Shown here: piece after piece, positions 28,470 through 36,614 of the stretch | Numbering within the stretch: position 1 is the first letter of the stretch | Layout: each line of letters begins with the position of its first letter | Assembly: GCF_000424625.1 (NCBI RefSeq) | Contig: NZ_AUKG01000002.1 | Span: 248,001 to 312,000 of the forward strand | Source: Conexibacter woesei Iso977N | GTDB taxonomy: Bacteria > Actinomycetota > Thermoleophilia > Solirubrobacterales > Solirubrobacteraceae | Reading direction: 5' to 3' | Length of the DNA stretch: 64,000 nt | Made by a program: the position numbers and the translations under genes | Notes under the pieces: model-generated | The model's database searches: none | Told to the model about the DNA's origin: nothing | The model's input: only the letters and a program-made list of their open reading frames with translations

Positions 28470-28475
28470 TACCTT
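28448..28475 (+). promoter_or_regulatory. Probable glyA promoter
   Basis: TTCAAG (28448-28453), a 16-base spacer and TACCTT (28470-28475) lie at the 3' end of rpiB. Transcription would begin near 28482, at the first base pairs of the riboswitch P1 stem. Confidence 0.45.
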
Positions 28476-28480
28476 CGGTG

Positions 28481-28556
28481 GCGTCGCGACTGGCGCCCGA
28501 GGGAGGAACCGACCTCCGGGAAGCGACGAGAGCAGTTCTGCCGCGCGCCTGGGCAC
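28481..28556 (+). ncRNA. ZTP/ZMP riboswitch (pfl motif) upstream of glyA
   Basis: The conserved core is present in order: GCGTCGCGACTGGCG (28481-28495), a P2 stem GGAGG/CCTCC (28502-28506 with 28513-28517), CCGGGAAGCG (28516-28525), and GCCGCGCGCCTGGGCA (28540-28555). P1 pairs CGTCGC (28482-28487) with GCGACG (28523-28528) perfectly. These match the known pfl motif that senses ZTP/ZMP, signals of folate shortage, and typically controls purine and one-carbon genes such as glyA. The expression platform is probably translational: CTCC-TAGA-GGAG at 28572-28583 can hide the ribosome site. Confidence 0.9.
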
Positions 28557-28593
28557 ATTCTCGGAACCTTTCTCCTAGAGGAGCGTCGCTGCC

Positions 28594-29886
28594 GTGTCTT
28601 CCGATCTGAGCCCTGACTTCTTCACCCAGTCGCTCGCCGAAGTCGACCCCGAGGTCGCCGAGGCGATCGGCAGGGAGCTGCACCGCCAGCAGCGGACGCT
28701 GGAGATGATCGCGTCCGAGAACTTCGTGCCCCAGGCGATCCTGGAGGCGCAGGGCAGCGTCTTGACCAACAAGTACGCCGAGGGTTATCCGGGGCGCCGG
28801 TACTACGGCGGGTGCGAGTGGGTCGACGTGATCGAGCAGCTGGCGATCGACCGCGCGAAGGCGCTGTTCGGCGCCGAGCACGCCAACGTCCAGCCGCACG
28901 CGGGCGCGCAGGCGAACTCCGCCGTCTACCACGCGCTGCTGCAGCCGGGCGACACGATCATGGGGCTGTCGCTGCCGCACGGCGGGCATCTCTCGCACGG
29001 CATGAAGCTCAACGTGTCCGGGCGGCTGTACGACATCGCGCCGTACGAGGTGGATCGCGAGACCTCGCTGATCGACATGGACGAGGTCGAGCGGATCGCC
29101 AAGGAGCGCAGGCCGAAGCTGCTGTTGGCGGGTTGGAGCGCCTACCCGCGGCAGCTGGACTTCGCGCGCTTCCGGGCGATCGCCGACGAGGTCGGCGCGC
29201 TGTTGATGGTGGACATGGCCCACTTCGCAGGGCTCGTCGCCGCGGGCCTGCACCCGAACCCGGTCGAGCACGCCGACGTCGTGACGTCGACCGTGCACAA
29301 GACGATCGGCGGCGCGCGCGGCGGGCTGATCCTGTGCCGCGAGGAGCACGCCAGGGCCATCAACAGCGCCGTGTTCCCCGGCCAGCAGGGCGGGCCGCTG
29401 GAGCACGTGATCGCCGGCAAGGCGGTCGCGTTCAAGATCGCCGCGTCCGAGCTGTTCCGCGAGCGTCAGGAGCGCACGATCGCGGGCGCCCAGGCCGTCG
29501 CGGAGGCGCTGATGGGCGCCGGGCACGGCGTGAACGTCCTCACGGGCGGCACCGACGTGCACCTGGCGCTGGTCGACCTGCGCGAGAGCGAGATCGACGG
29601 CCAGCAGTCCGAGGACCGCCTCCACGACATCGGCATCACGGTCAACCGCAACGCGGTCCCGTTCGACCCGCGCCCGCCGATGGTCACCTCCGGCCTGCGC
29701 GTCGGCACCGCCGCCCTCGCGACCCGCGGCCTCCAGGCCGACGATTTCCGCGAGATCGGCGACATCATCGCCACCGCGCTGACGCCGGCCTTCGAGTCCT
29801 CCCGCGACACCCTGTCGGACCGCGTGTCGGCCATCGCCGACCGCTACCCGCTCTACGAGCACCTCTCGACACCGACCGCCGCCTGA
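28594..29886 (+). CDS. glyA: Serine hydroxymethyltransferase
   Basis: A 430-residue PLP enzyme converting serine and tetrahydrofolate to glycine and methylene-tetrahydrofolate. Typical segments are [33 protein letters not shown] and the PLP-lysine motif [14 protein letters not shown]. The start is GTG at 28594. The ribosome site GGAG (28580-28583) can pair with CTCC just upstream, which fits riboswitch control of translation. The transcript ends at the very strong hairpin 29894-29946. Confidence 0.97.
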   Translation: MSSDLSPDFFTQSLAEVDPEVAEAIGRELHRQQRTLEMIASENFVPQAILEAQGSVLTNKYAEGYPGRRYYGGCEWVDVIEQLAIDRAKALFGAEHANVQPHAGAQANSAVYHALLQPGDTIMGLSLPHGGHLSHGMKLNVSGRLYDIAPYEVDRETSLIDMDEVERIAKERRPKLLLAGWSAYPRQLDFARFRAIADEVGALLMVDMAHFAGLVAAGLHPNPVEHADVVTSTVHKTIGGARGGLILCREEHARAINSAVFPGQQGGPLEHVIAGKAVAFKIAASELFRERQERTIAGAQAVAEALMGAGHGVNVLTGGTDVHLALVDLRESEIDGQQSEDRLHDIGITVNRNAVPFDPRPPMVTSGLRVGTAALATRGLQADDFREIGDIIATALTPAFESSRDTLSDRVSAIADRYPLYEHLSTPTAA

Positions 29887-29893
29887 CCTCGGC

Positions 29894-29946
29894 GCGGTCC
29901 AAGTCGTCTGACCCCCGTATAGCGGGGGTTGGACGACTTGGACCGC
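29894..29946. terminator. Very long bidirectional hairpin between convergent genes
   Basis: GCGGTCCAAGTCGTC (29894-29908) pairs perfectly over 15 bp with GACGACTTGGACCGC (29932-29946). Inside, a TG/TG internal loop leads to a second seven-base-pair stem, ACCCCCG and CGGGGGT, closed by TATAG. It separates glyA from the convergent ATPase gene and should stop transcription from both sides. Its size is unusual for a simple terminator. Confidence 0.75.
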
Positions 29947-29952
29947 CGCTGC

Positions 29953-30459
29953 TCAGGTCAGGAGGAAGGTCCGCGCGAGGGCGGCGGCGATCGACGTGGG
30001 GGCTCGGTCGATCGTGGAGATCGTCTCGGTGATGCCGGGGAAGGTGGGGATGGTCGCGGCGAGGTGGCGGGCGTGGGCGATGAGGTGGGGTTTGCCGGGC
30101 CAGGTGTCGGGTTCGCGGGTGGCGATGCGCGAGGCGACGAGGTCGGGTGGTGCTGAGAGGCAGATCGTCGTGAGTCGCTCGGTCGGGATCGCCGCTTGGA
30201 GCTGGACGAGGTCGGTGGGGGACTCCGGCGTTGCGGCGATGAGGAGCAGGGTGCGGCCGGCGGCGAGTTGGGCTGACAGGACCGTGGCGAGGGTCGGGAT
30301 CCAGGTGGTCGCCGGGAGCAGGGGCCAGCCCATCGAGAGCTGCTCGGACTCGATCGAGCCGTAGGGGATCTCGGCGCGCTCCAGCGCGGAGCCGAGGGCT
30401 TCCAAGATGGAGGACTTGCCGGCGCCGGGGGCCCCGACGAGCAGCAGCGCGTGGGTCAT
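29953..30459 (-). CDS. Small P-loop NTPase/kinase-like protein
   Basis: A 168-residue protein with Walker A GAPGAGKSS near the N-terminus (residues about 8-16). A pattern of strands follows (TLLLIAAT, LTTICLSAPP) that resembles gluconate kinase/adenylylsulfate kinase-like small P-loop enzymes. A Walker B is not obvious. It overlaps the upstream glycosyltransferase gene by four bases (ATGA), so the pair is translationally coupled. The substrate is unknown. Confidence 0.75.
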   Translation of the reverse strand: MTHALLLVGAPGAGKSSILEALGSALERAEIPYGSIESEQLSMGWPLLPATTWIPTLATVLSAQLAAGRTLLLIAATPESPTDLVQLQAAIPTERLTTICLSAPPDLVASRIATREPDTWPGKPHLIAHARHLAATIPTFPGITETISTIDRAPTSIAAALARTFLLT

Positions 30460-31484
30460 CGCCGGGTGGCGATGGCTTGTTGTAGGACTGCGGCCATACG
30501 CGCCGCTTGCGTGGCCGCGTCGTGCGCCGAGGCGGCTTCGCGCGCTGCCGGGTTGGGCGTCGGGTAGGTCGTCGCGTCGCGGAGCGCGGTCGTCAGCGCC
30601 GCGGGGTCGTGGGGGTCGACGAGGATGCCGGCGGCGGGCGTCACGAACTCCGGCGGGCCGCCGACGGCGGTGGCGACGACGGTGCGCTCGAGCGCCATCG
30701 CCTCGAGGGTCGCGAGGCCGAAGGGCTCGAGCAGCGAGGGCTGGCAGAGGACGTCGCAGGCCGCGTACCAGCCGGGGACCTCGGTGTGGGGGATGCGGCC
30801 GACGACGGTCACGCCCCCGCGGGACTCCAGCTGCGTGCGCAGCGGACCGTCGCCGACGAAGACGAGCGAGCCGCGGCCGAGGCGCTCGAAGGCGCTCGCG
30901 AGCGCGAGGACGTTCTTGCGCTCGATCAGCGAGCCGACGCAGAGGAAGCGCGGGTGCTCGCCCGGCCACGCAGCCGCGGGCGCCGCGCCCGGCGCGAACT
31001 GCGCCAGGTCGACGCCGAGGTCGACGACCACCGGTTCGACGCGCGGGAAGTGCGCCGTCAACCGCCCGGCGAGCCACGACGAGTTCGCGATCACCGCCGC
31101 CGAACCGCGCAGGACCGGCGCGGTCGCCCAGCGGAGCGCAACTCGGTCGAGGTTCGCGACGTCTTGTCCGTGGGCCATGACCACCAACGGCGCGCGCGCC
31201 GCGCGCGCGGCCAGCAGGCCGGCGAACCCCGCGGGGAAGAGGAAATGGGCGAACACGACGTCGGGCTTGAAGCGACGAGCGGCGCGCACCGCGGAGGACG
31301 CGAGGTGGAGGTACTTCGCCGCCGAGCCGCCGCGCTGCGACCGCGCGCTGACCTCCACGTCGTGCCCCGCCGCGCGCAGCTCGCGCACGAGCGGCAGCAG
31401 GAACGCCCCGAGGTCGGGTTCGGCCTCCGTCGGCCACATCTGAGTCACGAGCAGGATCCGCAAACCTGCGCAGAAGCCTCGCAC
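30456..31484 (-). CDS. Glycosyltransferase family 4 (GT-B fold)
   Basis: A 342-residue retaining glycosyltransferase. The GT4 signature E-x7-E is seen in LEPFGLATLEAMA, preceded by the sugar-nucleotide contacts VGSLIERKN and FVGDGPLR, with DLGVDLAQFAPG at the domain junction. The N-terminal domain starts RILLVTQMWPTEAEPDLGAF. The start is GTG at 31484 or the in-frame TTG eight codons on. It is divergent from the WecA-like gene 29 bp away, which suggests shared work in envelope glycan or lipid-linked sugar synthesis. Confidence 0.9.
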   Translation of the reverse strand: MRGFCAGLRILLVTQMWPTEAEPDLGAFLLPLVRELRAAGHDVEVSARSQRGGSAAKYLHLASSAVRAARRFKPDVVFAHFLFPAGFAGLLAARAARAPLVVMAHGQDVANLDRVALRWATAPVLRGSAAVIANSSWLAGRLTAHFPRVEPVVVDLGVDLAQFAPGAAPAAAWPGEHPRFLCVGSLIERKNVLALASAFERLGRGSLVFVGDGPLRTQLESRGGVTVVGRIPHTEVPGWYAACDVLCQPSLLEPFGLATLEAMALERTVVATAVGGPPEFVTPAAGILVDPHDPAALTTALRDATTYPTPNPAAREAASAHDAATQAARMAAVLQQAIATRR

Positions 31485-31513
31485 GCCGACCCGCCGAATA
31501 CCCTTCAGCCCAC

Positions 31514-32695
31514 ATGACGGAGCTCGACGCCGTCTACGCCTTCGCGGTCGCGTTCATGGTGGCCGTCCTGCTGACGCCGTTGACGGCGAGGTTCGCGCGC
31601 ACCGTCGGCGCGGTCGACCAGCCCAAGTCGCGCGGCCTCGGCCGCGGATCCACGCCGCTGCTCGGCGGCCTCGCGATCTTCGCGGGCACGCTCGTCGCGG
31701 GCCTGATCTTCATCGAGACCACCCACCGGACCCACGACCGCTTCGTCGGGATCCTGATCGGCGGCGCGCTGATCACGGTCGTCGGCGCGATCGACGACCG
31801 CTTCGACCTGCACCCGGCCGTCAAGCTGCTCGGCCAGGTCGTCGCCGCCACGATCCCGGTCGCCGCAGGCGTCGAGGTCACGAACATCACGCTGCCGTTC
31901 TTCGGCGCGATCGACTTCGGCTCCGCGGGCGGCCCGATCACCGTCATCGGGATCGTCGCGATGATGAACGTCGTCAACTTCTCCGACGGCGTCGACGGCC
32001 TCGCCGCCGGCGTCTGCGCGATCAGCGCGGCGGCGTTCGCGATCATCGCCTTCGACCTCGACCGCAGCCACGCCGCGATCCTCGCCGCCTGCACCGCAGG
32101 CGCCGCCGCCGGGTTCCTGGTGCACAACTTCCCGCCCGCCTCGATCTACATGGGCGACTGCGGTGCGAACCTGCTCGGCTTCCTGCTCGGCTGCATCGCG
32201 GTCGAGGGCGCGGTCAAGACGCAGGCCGTCCTCGCGCTCGTGATCCCGCTGGTCGTGCTCGCGGTGCCGTTCCTGGACACGACGTTCGTCGTCCTCAAGC
32301 GCATGAAGTACAAGCGCAAGGTCTACATCGCCGACGCCAACCACTTCCACCACCGCTTCAACCGGATCGGCTTCAGCGAGCGCAAGACGCTGATCTACCT
32401 GTACGCCTGGACGCTCCTGCTCGGCGCCTTCGCCGTCTCCCTGCGCTTCATCCCGTACTCCGACAACCACGGCCACCTCAACACAGGGTGGTCGCTCGTC
32501 GTGCTCGCGTTCGCCCTGGTGGTGGCCGCGGCGTCGGCGTACCTGGTCTACGTGTTGGAGATCCTCAAGCTGCGCCGCCTCTCCGCGGTCCGGATCCGCC
32601 GCGTGAGGCCGGACGCCGAGCAACACGAGGTCGACGCCGACGTCCAGCGCCAGATGGAAACGGGCGAGTTCGAGGCGCTGAACCGCCGCGGCTGA
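31514..32695 (+). CDS. Undecaprenyl-phosphate GlcNAc-1-phosphate transferase-like (WecA/TagO/MraY family)
   Basis: A 393-residue polytopic enzyme (about 10-11 spans) that transfers a sugar-1-phosphate from a UDP-sugar to undecaprenyl phosphate, the first step of many envelope polymers. Family motifs are GAIDDRFDLHPAVKLLGQ, NFSDGVDGLAAG, MGDCGANLLGF, PFLDTTFVVLKR and the HFHHR loop. The HFHHR loop and the lack of muramyl-pentapeptide motifs favour the WecA/TagO branch over MraY. TACCCT (31499-31504) is nine bases before the ATG. It probably supplies substrate later attached by the LCP proteins at 57-60 kb. Confidence 0.93.
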   Translation: MTELDAVYAFAVAFMVAVLLTPLTARFARTVGAVDQPKSRGLGRGSTPLLGGLAIFAGTLVAGLIFIETTHRTHDRFVGILIGGALITVVGAIDDRFDLHPAVKLLGQVVAATIPVAAGVEVTNITLPFFGAIDFGSAGGPITVIGIVAMMNVVNFSDGVDGLAAGVCAISAAAFAIIAFDLDRSHAAILAACTAGAAAGFLVHNFPPASIYMGDCGANLLGFLLGCIAVEGAVKTQAVLALVIPLVVLAVPFLDTTFVVLKRMKYKRKVYIADANHFHHRFNRIGFSERKTLIYLYAWTLLLGAFAVSLRFIPYSDNHGHLNTGWSLVVLAFALVVAAASAYLVYVLEILKLRRLSAVRIRRVRPDAEQHEVDADVQRQMETGEFEALNRRG

Positions 32696-32707
32696 CGCGC
32701 GCTGCGG

Positions 32708-33178
32708 CTAGTGCGCCGCGCCCTGCGCCATCCAGGCGTCGAGGCGCACCTGCATCTCCTCCGCGCTCATGTCCTCGATGCGCGTCGCGATGATCCAGCG
32801 GTGCCCGAACGGGTCGCGCAGCGAGCCGACGCGGTCGCCGTGGAACTGGTCGGCCACCGGGTGGATCTCGGTCGCGCCTGCCGCGACCGCCCGCGCGTGC
32901 AGCGCCGCGGCGTCCTCGCAGTAGATCAGCAGCGACGACGGCCACGCGTCGCGATCGGCGGCCGGCGCGACGAGGCCGAGGTCCGGCATCGGGTCGTTGA
33001 CGTACACCATGGAGTCGCCGATCCGGACCTCGGCGTGGGCGACCAGGTCGCCCATGGTGAGGCGCAACGTCACCTCGGCGCCGAAGGCGCGCTCGTAGAA
33101 GTCCAGGGCGCGCGCGGCGCCGTCGACGATGATGCCCGGGGTCAGGCTGTGGAAGCCGGAGGGGATGGGGGAGGTCAT
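32708..33178 (-). CDS. VOC superfamily protein (PhnB/glyoxalase-like)
   Basis: A 156-residue vicinal oxygen chelate protein of the PhnB type. It shows the paired beta-alpha-beta-beta-beta modules: LTPGIIVDGAARALDFYERAFGAE, the HAEVRIGDSMVYVNDP strand pair and DPFGHRWIIATR near the C-terminus. The characteristic PhnB ending RIEDMSAEEMQVR is present. TAGCTT on the minus strand (33186-33191) is seven bases before the ATG. It is divergent from an AraC regulator, which may control it. Many PhnB-like members have no assigned reaction. Confidence 0.88.
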   Translation of the reverse strand: MTSPIPSGFHSLTPGIIVDGAARALDFYERAFGAEVTLRLTMGDLVAHAEVRIGDSMVYVNDPMPDLGLVAPAADRDAWPSSLLIYCEDAAALHARAVAAGATEIHPVADQFHGDRVGSLRDPFGHRWIIATRIEDMSAEEMQVRLDAWMAQGAAH

Positions 33179-33232
33179 GGCCGCGAAGCTACGGCCGGCC
33201 CCACGCGCCCGTCTTGGAAGAATGCGACACCC

Positions 33233-33997
33233 ATGGCGCGCGGCGTCCTCACCACCCCGGACACGGGCTTCCGCCTGGACCGCACGCCGCCCGCGCCGGA
33301 CCTCGCGGCGCTCGTCGACCTGCACTGGCACGTCCGCTGGGACCTGCCGCCGGGCGCCGGCCACGTCCAGGGCGTCCTGCCGTTCCCGTGCGTCAACCTC
33401 GGCCACGGCAGCGACGGCCCGTTCGTCGCCGGTCCCGTGACCGGCCGCGACGACCGGACCCTCCAGGGCCGCGGCCACGCCCTCGGGACCCGGATCGCCG
33501 CGGGCCTGCTCCCGGCGATCTCCGACCTCCCCGCCCACGCGCTGACCGACCGCACCGTGAGCTTCGCCGAGGCGTTCGGCCCGGACGGCGAGCGCCTGGA
33601 GCGCGCGCTCGCGCAGGCGCGCAGCCCGGAGGAGCACCGCGCGCACGTCGAGGACTTCCTGCGCGCGCGGTGGCGGGACGAGGACGAGCGCGCGCTGCTC
33701 GCCAACCGCGTCTGCGTCGCGATCATCGACGCGCCCGAGCCCGGGCGTACGACCGTCGCCGAGGTCGCGCGCCGCCACGGCCTCACGACCCGCGCGCTCC
33801 AGCGCCTCTTCCGCGACCACGTCGGCCTCACGCCCAAGCAAGTCCTACAACGTGCCCGCCTCCACGAGGCGGTCGAGCGTGTCGCGGCCGGGCGCGACGC
33901 CGCGGCGGACCTCGCCTACGACCTCGGCTACGCCGACCAGGCCCACTTCACCAACAGCTTCAAGCAGGCGACCGGCAAGCCGCCCGGGCGCTACTAG
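33233..33997 (+). CDS. AraC-family transcriptional regulator
   Basis: A 254-residue regulator. The N-terminal part (LDRTPPAPDLAALVDLHWHVRWDLP...) matches the DUF6597-type sensor of actinobacterial AraC proteins. The C-terminal tandem helix-turn-helix has VAEVARRHGLTTRALQRLFRDHVGLTPKQ and the second helix region DLAYDLGYADQAHFTNSFKQATGKPPGRY. It is divergent from the PhnB-like VOC gene. Its TAG shares the CTAG at 33994-33997 with the convergent TetR gene. Confidence 0.9.
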   Translation: MARGVLTTPDTGFRLDRTPPAPDLAALVDLHWHVRWDLPPGAGHVQGVLPFPCVNLGHGSDGPFVAGPVTGRDDRTLQGRGHALGTRIAAGLLPAISDLPAHALTDRTVSFAEAFGPDGERLERALAQARSPEEHRAHVEDFLRARWRDEDERALLANRVCVAIIDAPEPGRTTVAEVARRHGLTTRALQRLFRDHVGLTPKQVLQRARLHEAVERVAAGRDAAADLAYDLGYADQAHFTNSFKQATGKPPGRY

Positions 33998-34623
33998 CCG
34001 CCGTACACGGTCCCGCGGTAGATCCCGACGATCGCGTCGACCATCGCGTCCAGCGGGACCGGGTCGTCCTGGACCAGCTGCTGGTAGTAGGTCCGCTCGA
34101 CCATCCACGTCAGCGCGAACGCCGTCGGCACGGCCAGGCCGTCCGGCAGGTGGCCTTCGGCCTCGATCCGCCGCGCGGTCGCGTCGACGAAGCGCTGCAG
34201 CAGCCCGCGCCAGAACGTCGCGATGTCCTCCTCGTAGGTGGACACCTCCACGATCGCCCGGATCAGCACGCCGTGCACGCGGTAGAGCTCGGCGATCCGC
34301 GTCAGCGCCTCCCGGATCTCCTCCTCGGGCGAGTCGCCGTCGCCGCTGAACCAGATGTCGGCCTGGGCGTACAACAACTCGGTGACGTCGCCCGCCAGGC
34401 GCATCAGCAGGTCGCGCTTGTCGGCGAAGTAGAAGTAGAACGCGGTCCGCGAGATCCCGGCCGCCCTGGCGATCTTCTCGACGTTGAGGTCCGCGTAGGA
34501 CGACCCGGACGCCAGCAGCTCCTCGGTCGCGCGCAGCACGTCGGCCTGGACCTGCGCGCGCTTGGCCGTCGCCGGGCCCTCGCGGTGGGCGACAGGGCTG
34601 GTGCGCTCTTCGTCTCCGGACAT
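33994..34623 (-). CDS. TetR-family regulator divergent from the R2lox gene
   Basis: A 209-residue TetR regulator. The N-terminal helix-turn-helix is EKIARAAGISRTAFYFYFADKRDLLMRLAGD, followed by an all-helical ligand domain. The start at the ATG at 34623 places TATGGT (34632-34637, minus strand) eight bases upstream as a leaderless -10 box. The 84-bp divergent region contains two inverted repeats sharing the TGACA/TGTCA half-site, so the protein probably represses itself and the R2lox oxidase. In Mycobacterium tuberculosis, as I recall, the R2lox gene Rv0233 also lies next to a TetR gene. Confidence 0.92.
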   Translation of the reverse strand: MSGDEERTSPVAHREGPATAKRAQVQADVLRATEELLASGSSYADLNVEKIARAAGISRTAFYFYFADKRDLLMRLAGDVTELLYAQADIWFSGDGDSPEEEIREALTRIAELYRVHGVLIRAIVEVSTYEEDIATFWRGLLQRFVDATARRIEAEGHLPDGLAVPTAFALTWMVERTYYQQLVQDDPVPLDAMVDAIVGIYRGTVYGG

Positions 34624-34649
34624 CCTGAGCCACCATACCTCCACCACCC

Positions 34650-34696
34650 TGACACCCTGTCAACGAACGCTTGACACTGTGTCAAACACCCTGTCA
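34650..34696. promoter_or_regulatory. TetR operators in the tetR-R2lox divergent promoter region
   Basis: Site A: TGACA-CCC-TGTCA (34650-34662). Site B: TTGACAC-T-GTGTCAA (34671-34685), a perfect 7-1-7 palindrome. A third half-site TGTCA lies at 34692-34696. TTGACA inside site B can act as the -35 element for the R2lox gene, so binding would block its promoter. Confidence 0.65.
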
Positions 34697-34707
34697 GGAT
34701 CGCCGGC

Positions 34708-35634
34708 ATGGCCAACCTCCTCGAGCTCACGTCGCAGGGCGACGTCGCCACGATCAGCGACGAGTCCAAGCTGTCCTCGGTCGTGCTGATGACCCCGCAG
34801 CAGCTCTACGAGCTGTGGGAGCGCCAGCCGTGGTCGACGCACACGATCGACTTCACGCAGGACCGCGAGGACTGGGCGAACCTCAGCGAGGAGGACAAGG
34901 ACCACATCACCTGGTTCCTGTCGTCGTTCTTCATCGGCGAGGAGCGCGTGGCCACGCAGTTCAACGGCCTCGTCGGCGCCTACGAGTCCCAGAGCGAAGA
35001 GGCGTTCCTCACCACCCAGCAGGTCGACGAGGCGCGTCACGCCCAGCACTTCAACAACTTCTACAACAAGGTCGTCGGCTACGACGGCACGTTCGAGCAG
35101 CGCCTCGACCGCGCCCGCGCCGACCTCAACGAGTCCTTCAAGATCCTGTTCGACGACGTGCTGGTCGACGCCAACAGGCGCCTGCTCGCCGACCCGGCCG
35201 ACATGGACGCCAAGGTCGACTTCGTCACGACCTACCACATGGTCATCGAGGGGACGCTCGCGCTCACCGGCCAGGACACGCTGACGCGCGTCTTCGAGGA
35301 CCGCGGGATCCTGCCCGGCTTCCTGGAGGGCTTCCGCCGGATCTCCCAGGACGAGCACCGCCACGTCGCCTACGGCACGTGGTTCCTGCAGCAGAAGGCG
35401 CGCGAGAGCCCGGAGCTGGCGCGCAGGATCACCGCGACGCTGCAGGAGCTGATCCCGATCGCGGCCGGCGTCCTGACCCCGCGCGGCTTCGACATCGGCG
35501 ACGAGTACGAGATCCTCGGCGTCCGCAGCGACGAGGTCCACGGCTTCGCCTTCCAGGCGCTGACCCGCCGCCTGAAGGTCATCGGCGTGTCGCTGGCGGG
35601 CGCGCCCGAGGACGGCGCGCCGGTCGCCGCGTAG
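34708..35634 (+). CDS. R2-like ligand-binding oxidase (R2lox), not ribonucleotide reductase
   Basis: A 308-residue ferritin-like protein that superficially resembles ribonucleotide reductase beta. Metal ligands fit E78, E108, H111, E181, E216 and H219. The first ligand is Glu as in R2lox, whereas class Ia/Ib R2 use Asp. The residues that form the unique Val-Tyr ether cross-link in R2lox are both present at the correct spacing: V81 (three after E78) and Y176 (five before E181). IDFTQDREDW and ALTGQ also match R2lox. No nrdA is nearby. R2lox proteins hold a Mn/Fe centre and a bound fatty acid; the physiological substrate is unknown. Expression is probably controlled by the divergent TetR. Confidence 0.88.
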   Translation: MANLLELTSQGDVATISDESKLSSVVLMTPQQLYELWERQPWSTHTIDFTQDREDWANLSEEDKDHITWFLSSFFIGEERVATQFNGLVGAYESQSEEAFLTTQQVDEARHAQHFNNFYNKVVGYDGTFEQRLDRARADLNESFKILFDDVLVDANRRLLADPADMDAKVDFVTTYHMVIEGTLALTGQDTLTRVFEDRGILPGFLEGFRRISQDEHRHVAYGTWFLQQKARESPELARRITATLQELIPIAAGVLTPRGFDIGDEYEILGVRSDEVHGFAFQALTRRLKVIGVSLAGAPEDGAPVAA

Positions 35635-35695
35635 CGCGCGCCTGGTGCCAGAGGCCTGACATCAAGGGGGTGGCGCGCGTTCCGACGACCGGGAC

Positions 35696-36601
35696 ATGCG
35701 CCGCCTCCTCGTGCTGACCCTGCTCGCGCTCGCCGCCCTGCCCGCTGCAGCCCACGCCGCGGTCGCCCCGCTGGGCGTCGGCATCGCCGACAACAAGGCC
35801 GACATGTTCAGCGACCCGCGCTTCCAGGCCCTGCACGTCGGCTACGCGCGCATCGACCTGCGCTGGGACGTCCTCAGCGACGCGACCGCGACTGCGCAGC
35901 TCGACCTCTGGATGAACGGCGCCAAGGCCACCGGCGCGCGCCCGCTGGTCACCTTCGACCGCTCGCCCCGGCGCATCTCCTACAACCCGACGCCGCAGCA
36001 GCTGGTCTCGAACATGAGGGCGCTGCGCAGGCGCTACCCGTTCCTGAAGGACTTCTCGTCCTGGAACGAGGCCAACATGAACAAGAAGCCGGCCGTCGTC
36101 GCGAAGTGGTGGCTGGCGCTGCGCAAGGGCTGCCCGACCTGCAACGTCCTGGCGACCGACCTGCTCGACAAGCCCAACATGATCTCCTGGGCCCAGCGCT
36201 TCGTCGCCGCCGCGCACCGCACGCCCAAGCTCTGGGGCCTGCACAACTACGTCGACGCCAACACGCTGTCGACCAAGACCACCAAGAAGCTCCTCGCCTC
36301 GGTCGGCGGGTCGTTCTGGTTCACCGAGACCGGCGGCATCGTCAAGCGCGCCAACGGCTCCAGGCTCGTCTTCCCGACCGGCACCTCGCGCGCCGCGAAG
36401 GTCACGAAGTTCATCTTCGACAAGCTCGCGAGGGTCTCCCCGCGGATCCAGCGCGTGTACCTGTACCACTGGGACACCGGCCTCGGCGAGACCGGCGCGG
36501 CGACGTGGGACTCGGGCTTCGTCGGGCCCGACGGCCAAGCGCGCCCGGCGCTGAGCACCCTGCAGGGCGAGCTCGGCCGGATCCGGCGCGCGGCTCGCTA
36601 G
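35696..36601 (+). CDS. Secreted glycoside-hydrolase-like protein, paralogue 1 of 3
   Basis: A 301-residue secreted protein (signal peptide ending AHA-AV near residue 21). Its fold should be a TIM barrel of the GH-A clan: the acid/base candidate is Glu125 in SSWNEAN and the nucleophile candidate is Glu211 in FWFTETGG, at the ends of strands 4 and 7. Other conserved stretches are GIADNKADMFSDPRF, LWGLHNY and YLYHWDTG. A C-P-T-C pair (146-149) is shared with the paralogues. The target glycan is unknown. It lies 13 bp upstream of paralogue 2; a TAGCCT box overlaps its stop codon. Confidence 0.78.
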   Translation: MRRLLVLTLLALAALPAAAHAAVAPLGVGIADNKADMFSDPRFQALHVGYARIDLRWDVLSDATATAQLDLWMNGAKATGARPLVTFDRSPRRISYNPTPQQLVSNMRALRRRYPFLKDFSSWNEANMNKKPAVVAKWWLALRKGCPTCNVLATDLLDKPNMISWAQRFVAAAHRTPKLWGLHNYVDANTLSTKTTKKLLASVGGSFWFTETGGIVKRANGSRLVFPTGTSRAAKVTKFIFDKLARVSPRIQRVYLYHWDTGLGETGAATWDSGFVGPDGQARPALSTLQGELGRIRRAAR

Positions 36602-36614
36602 CCTTCCGGCGCTC

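Noticed and set aside
29894-29946. Possible CRISPR repeat or tRNA-like element
   Set aside because: Single palindromic hairpin without repeated spacers and without a cloverleaf; best read as a terminator.
34708-35634. Annotation as ribonucleotide-diphosphate reductase subunit beta (nrdB)
   Set aside because: The ligand set begins with Glu and the Val/Tyr cross-link pair of R2lox is present; no nrdA nearby.
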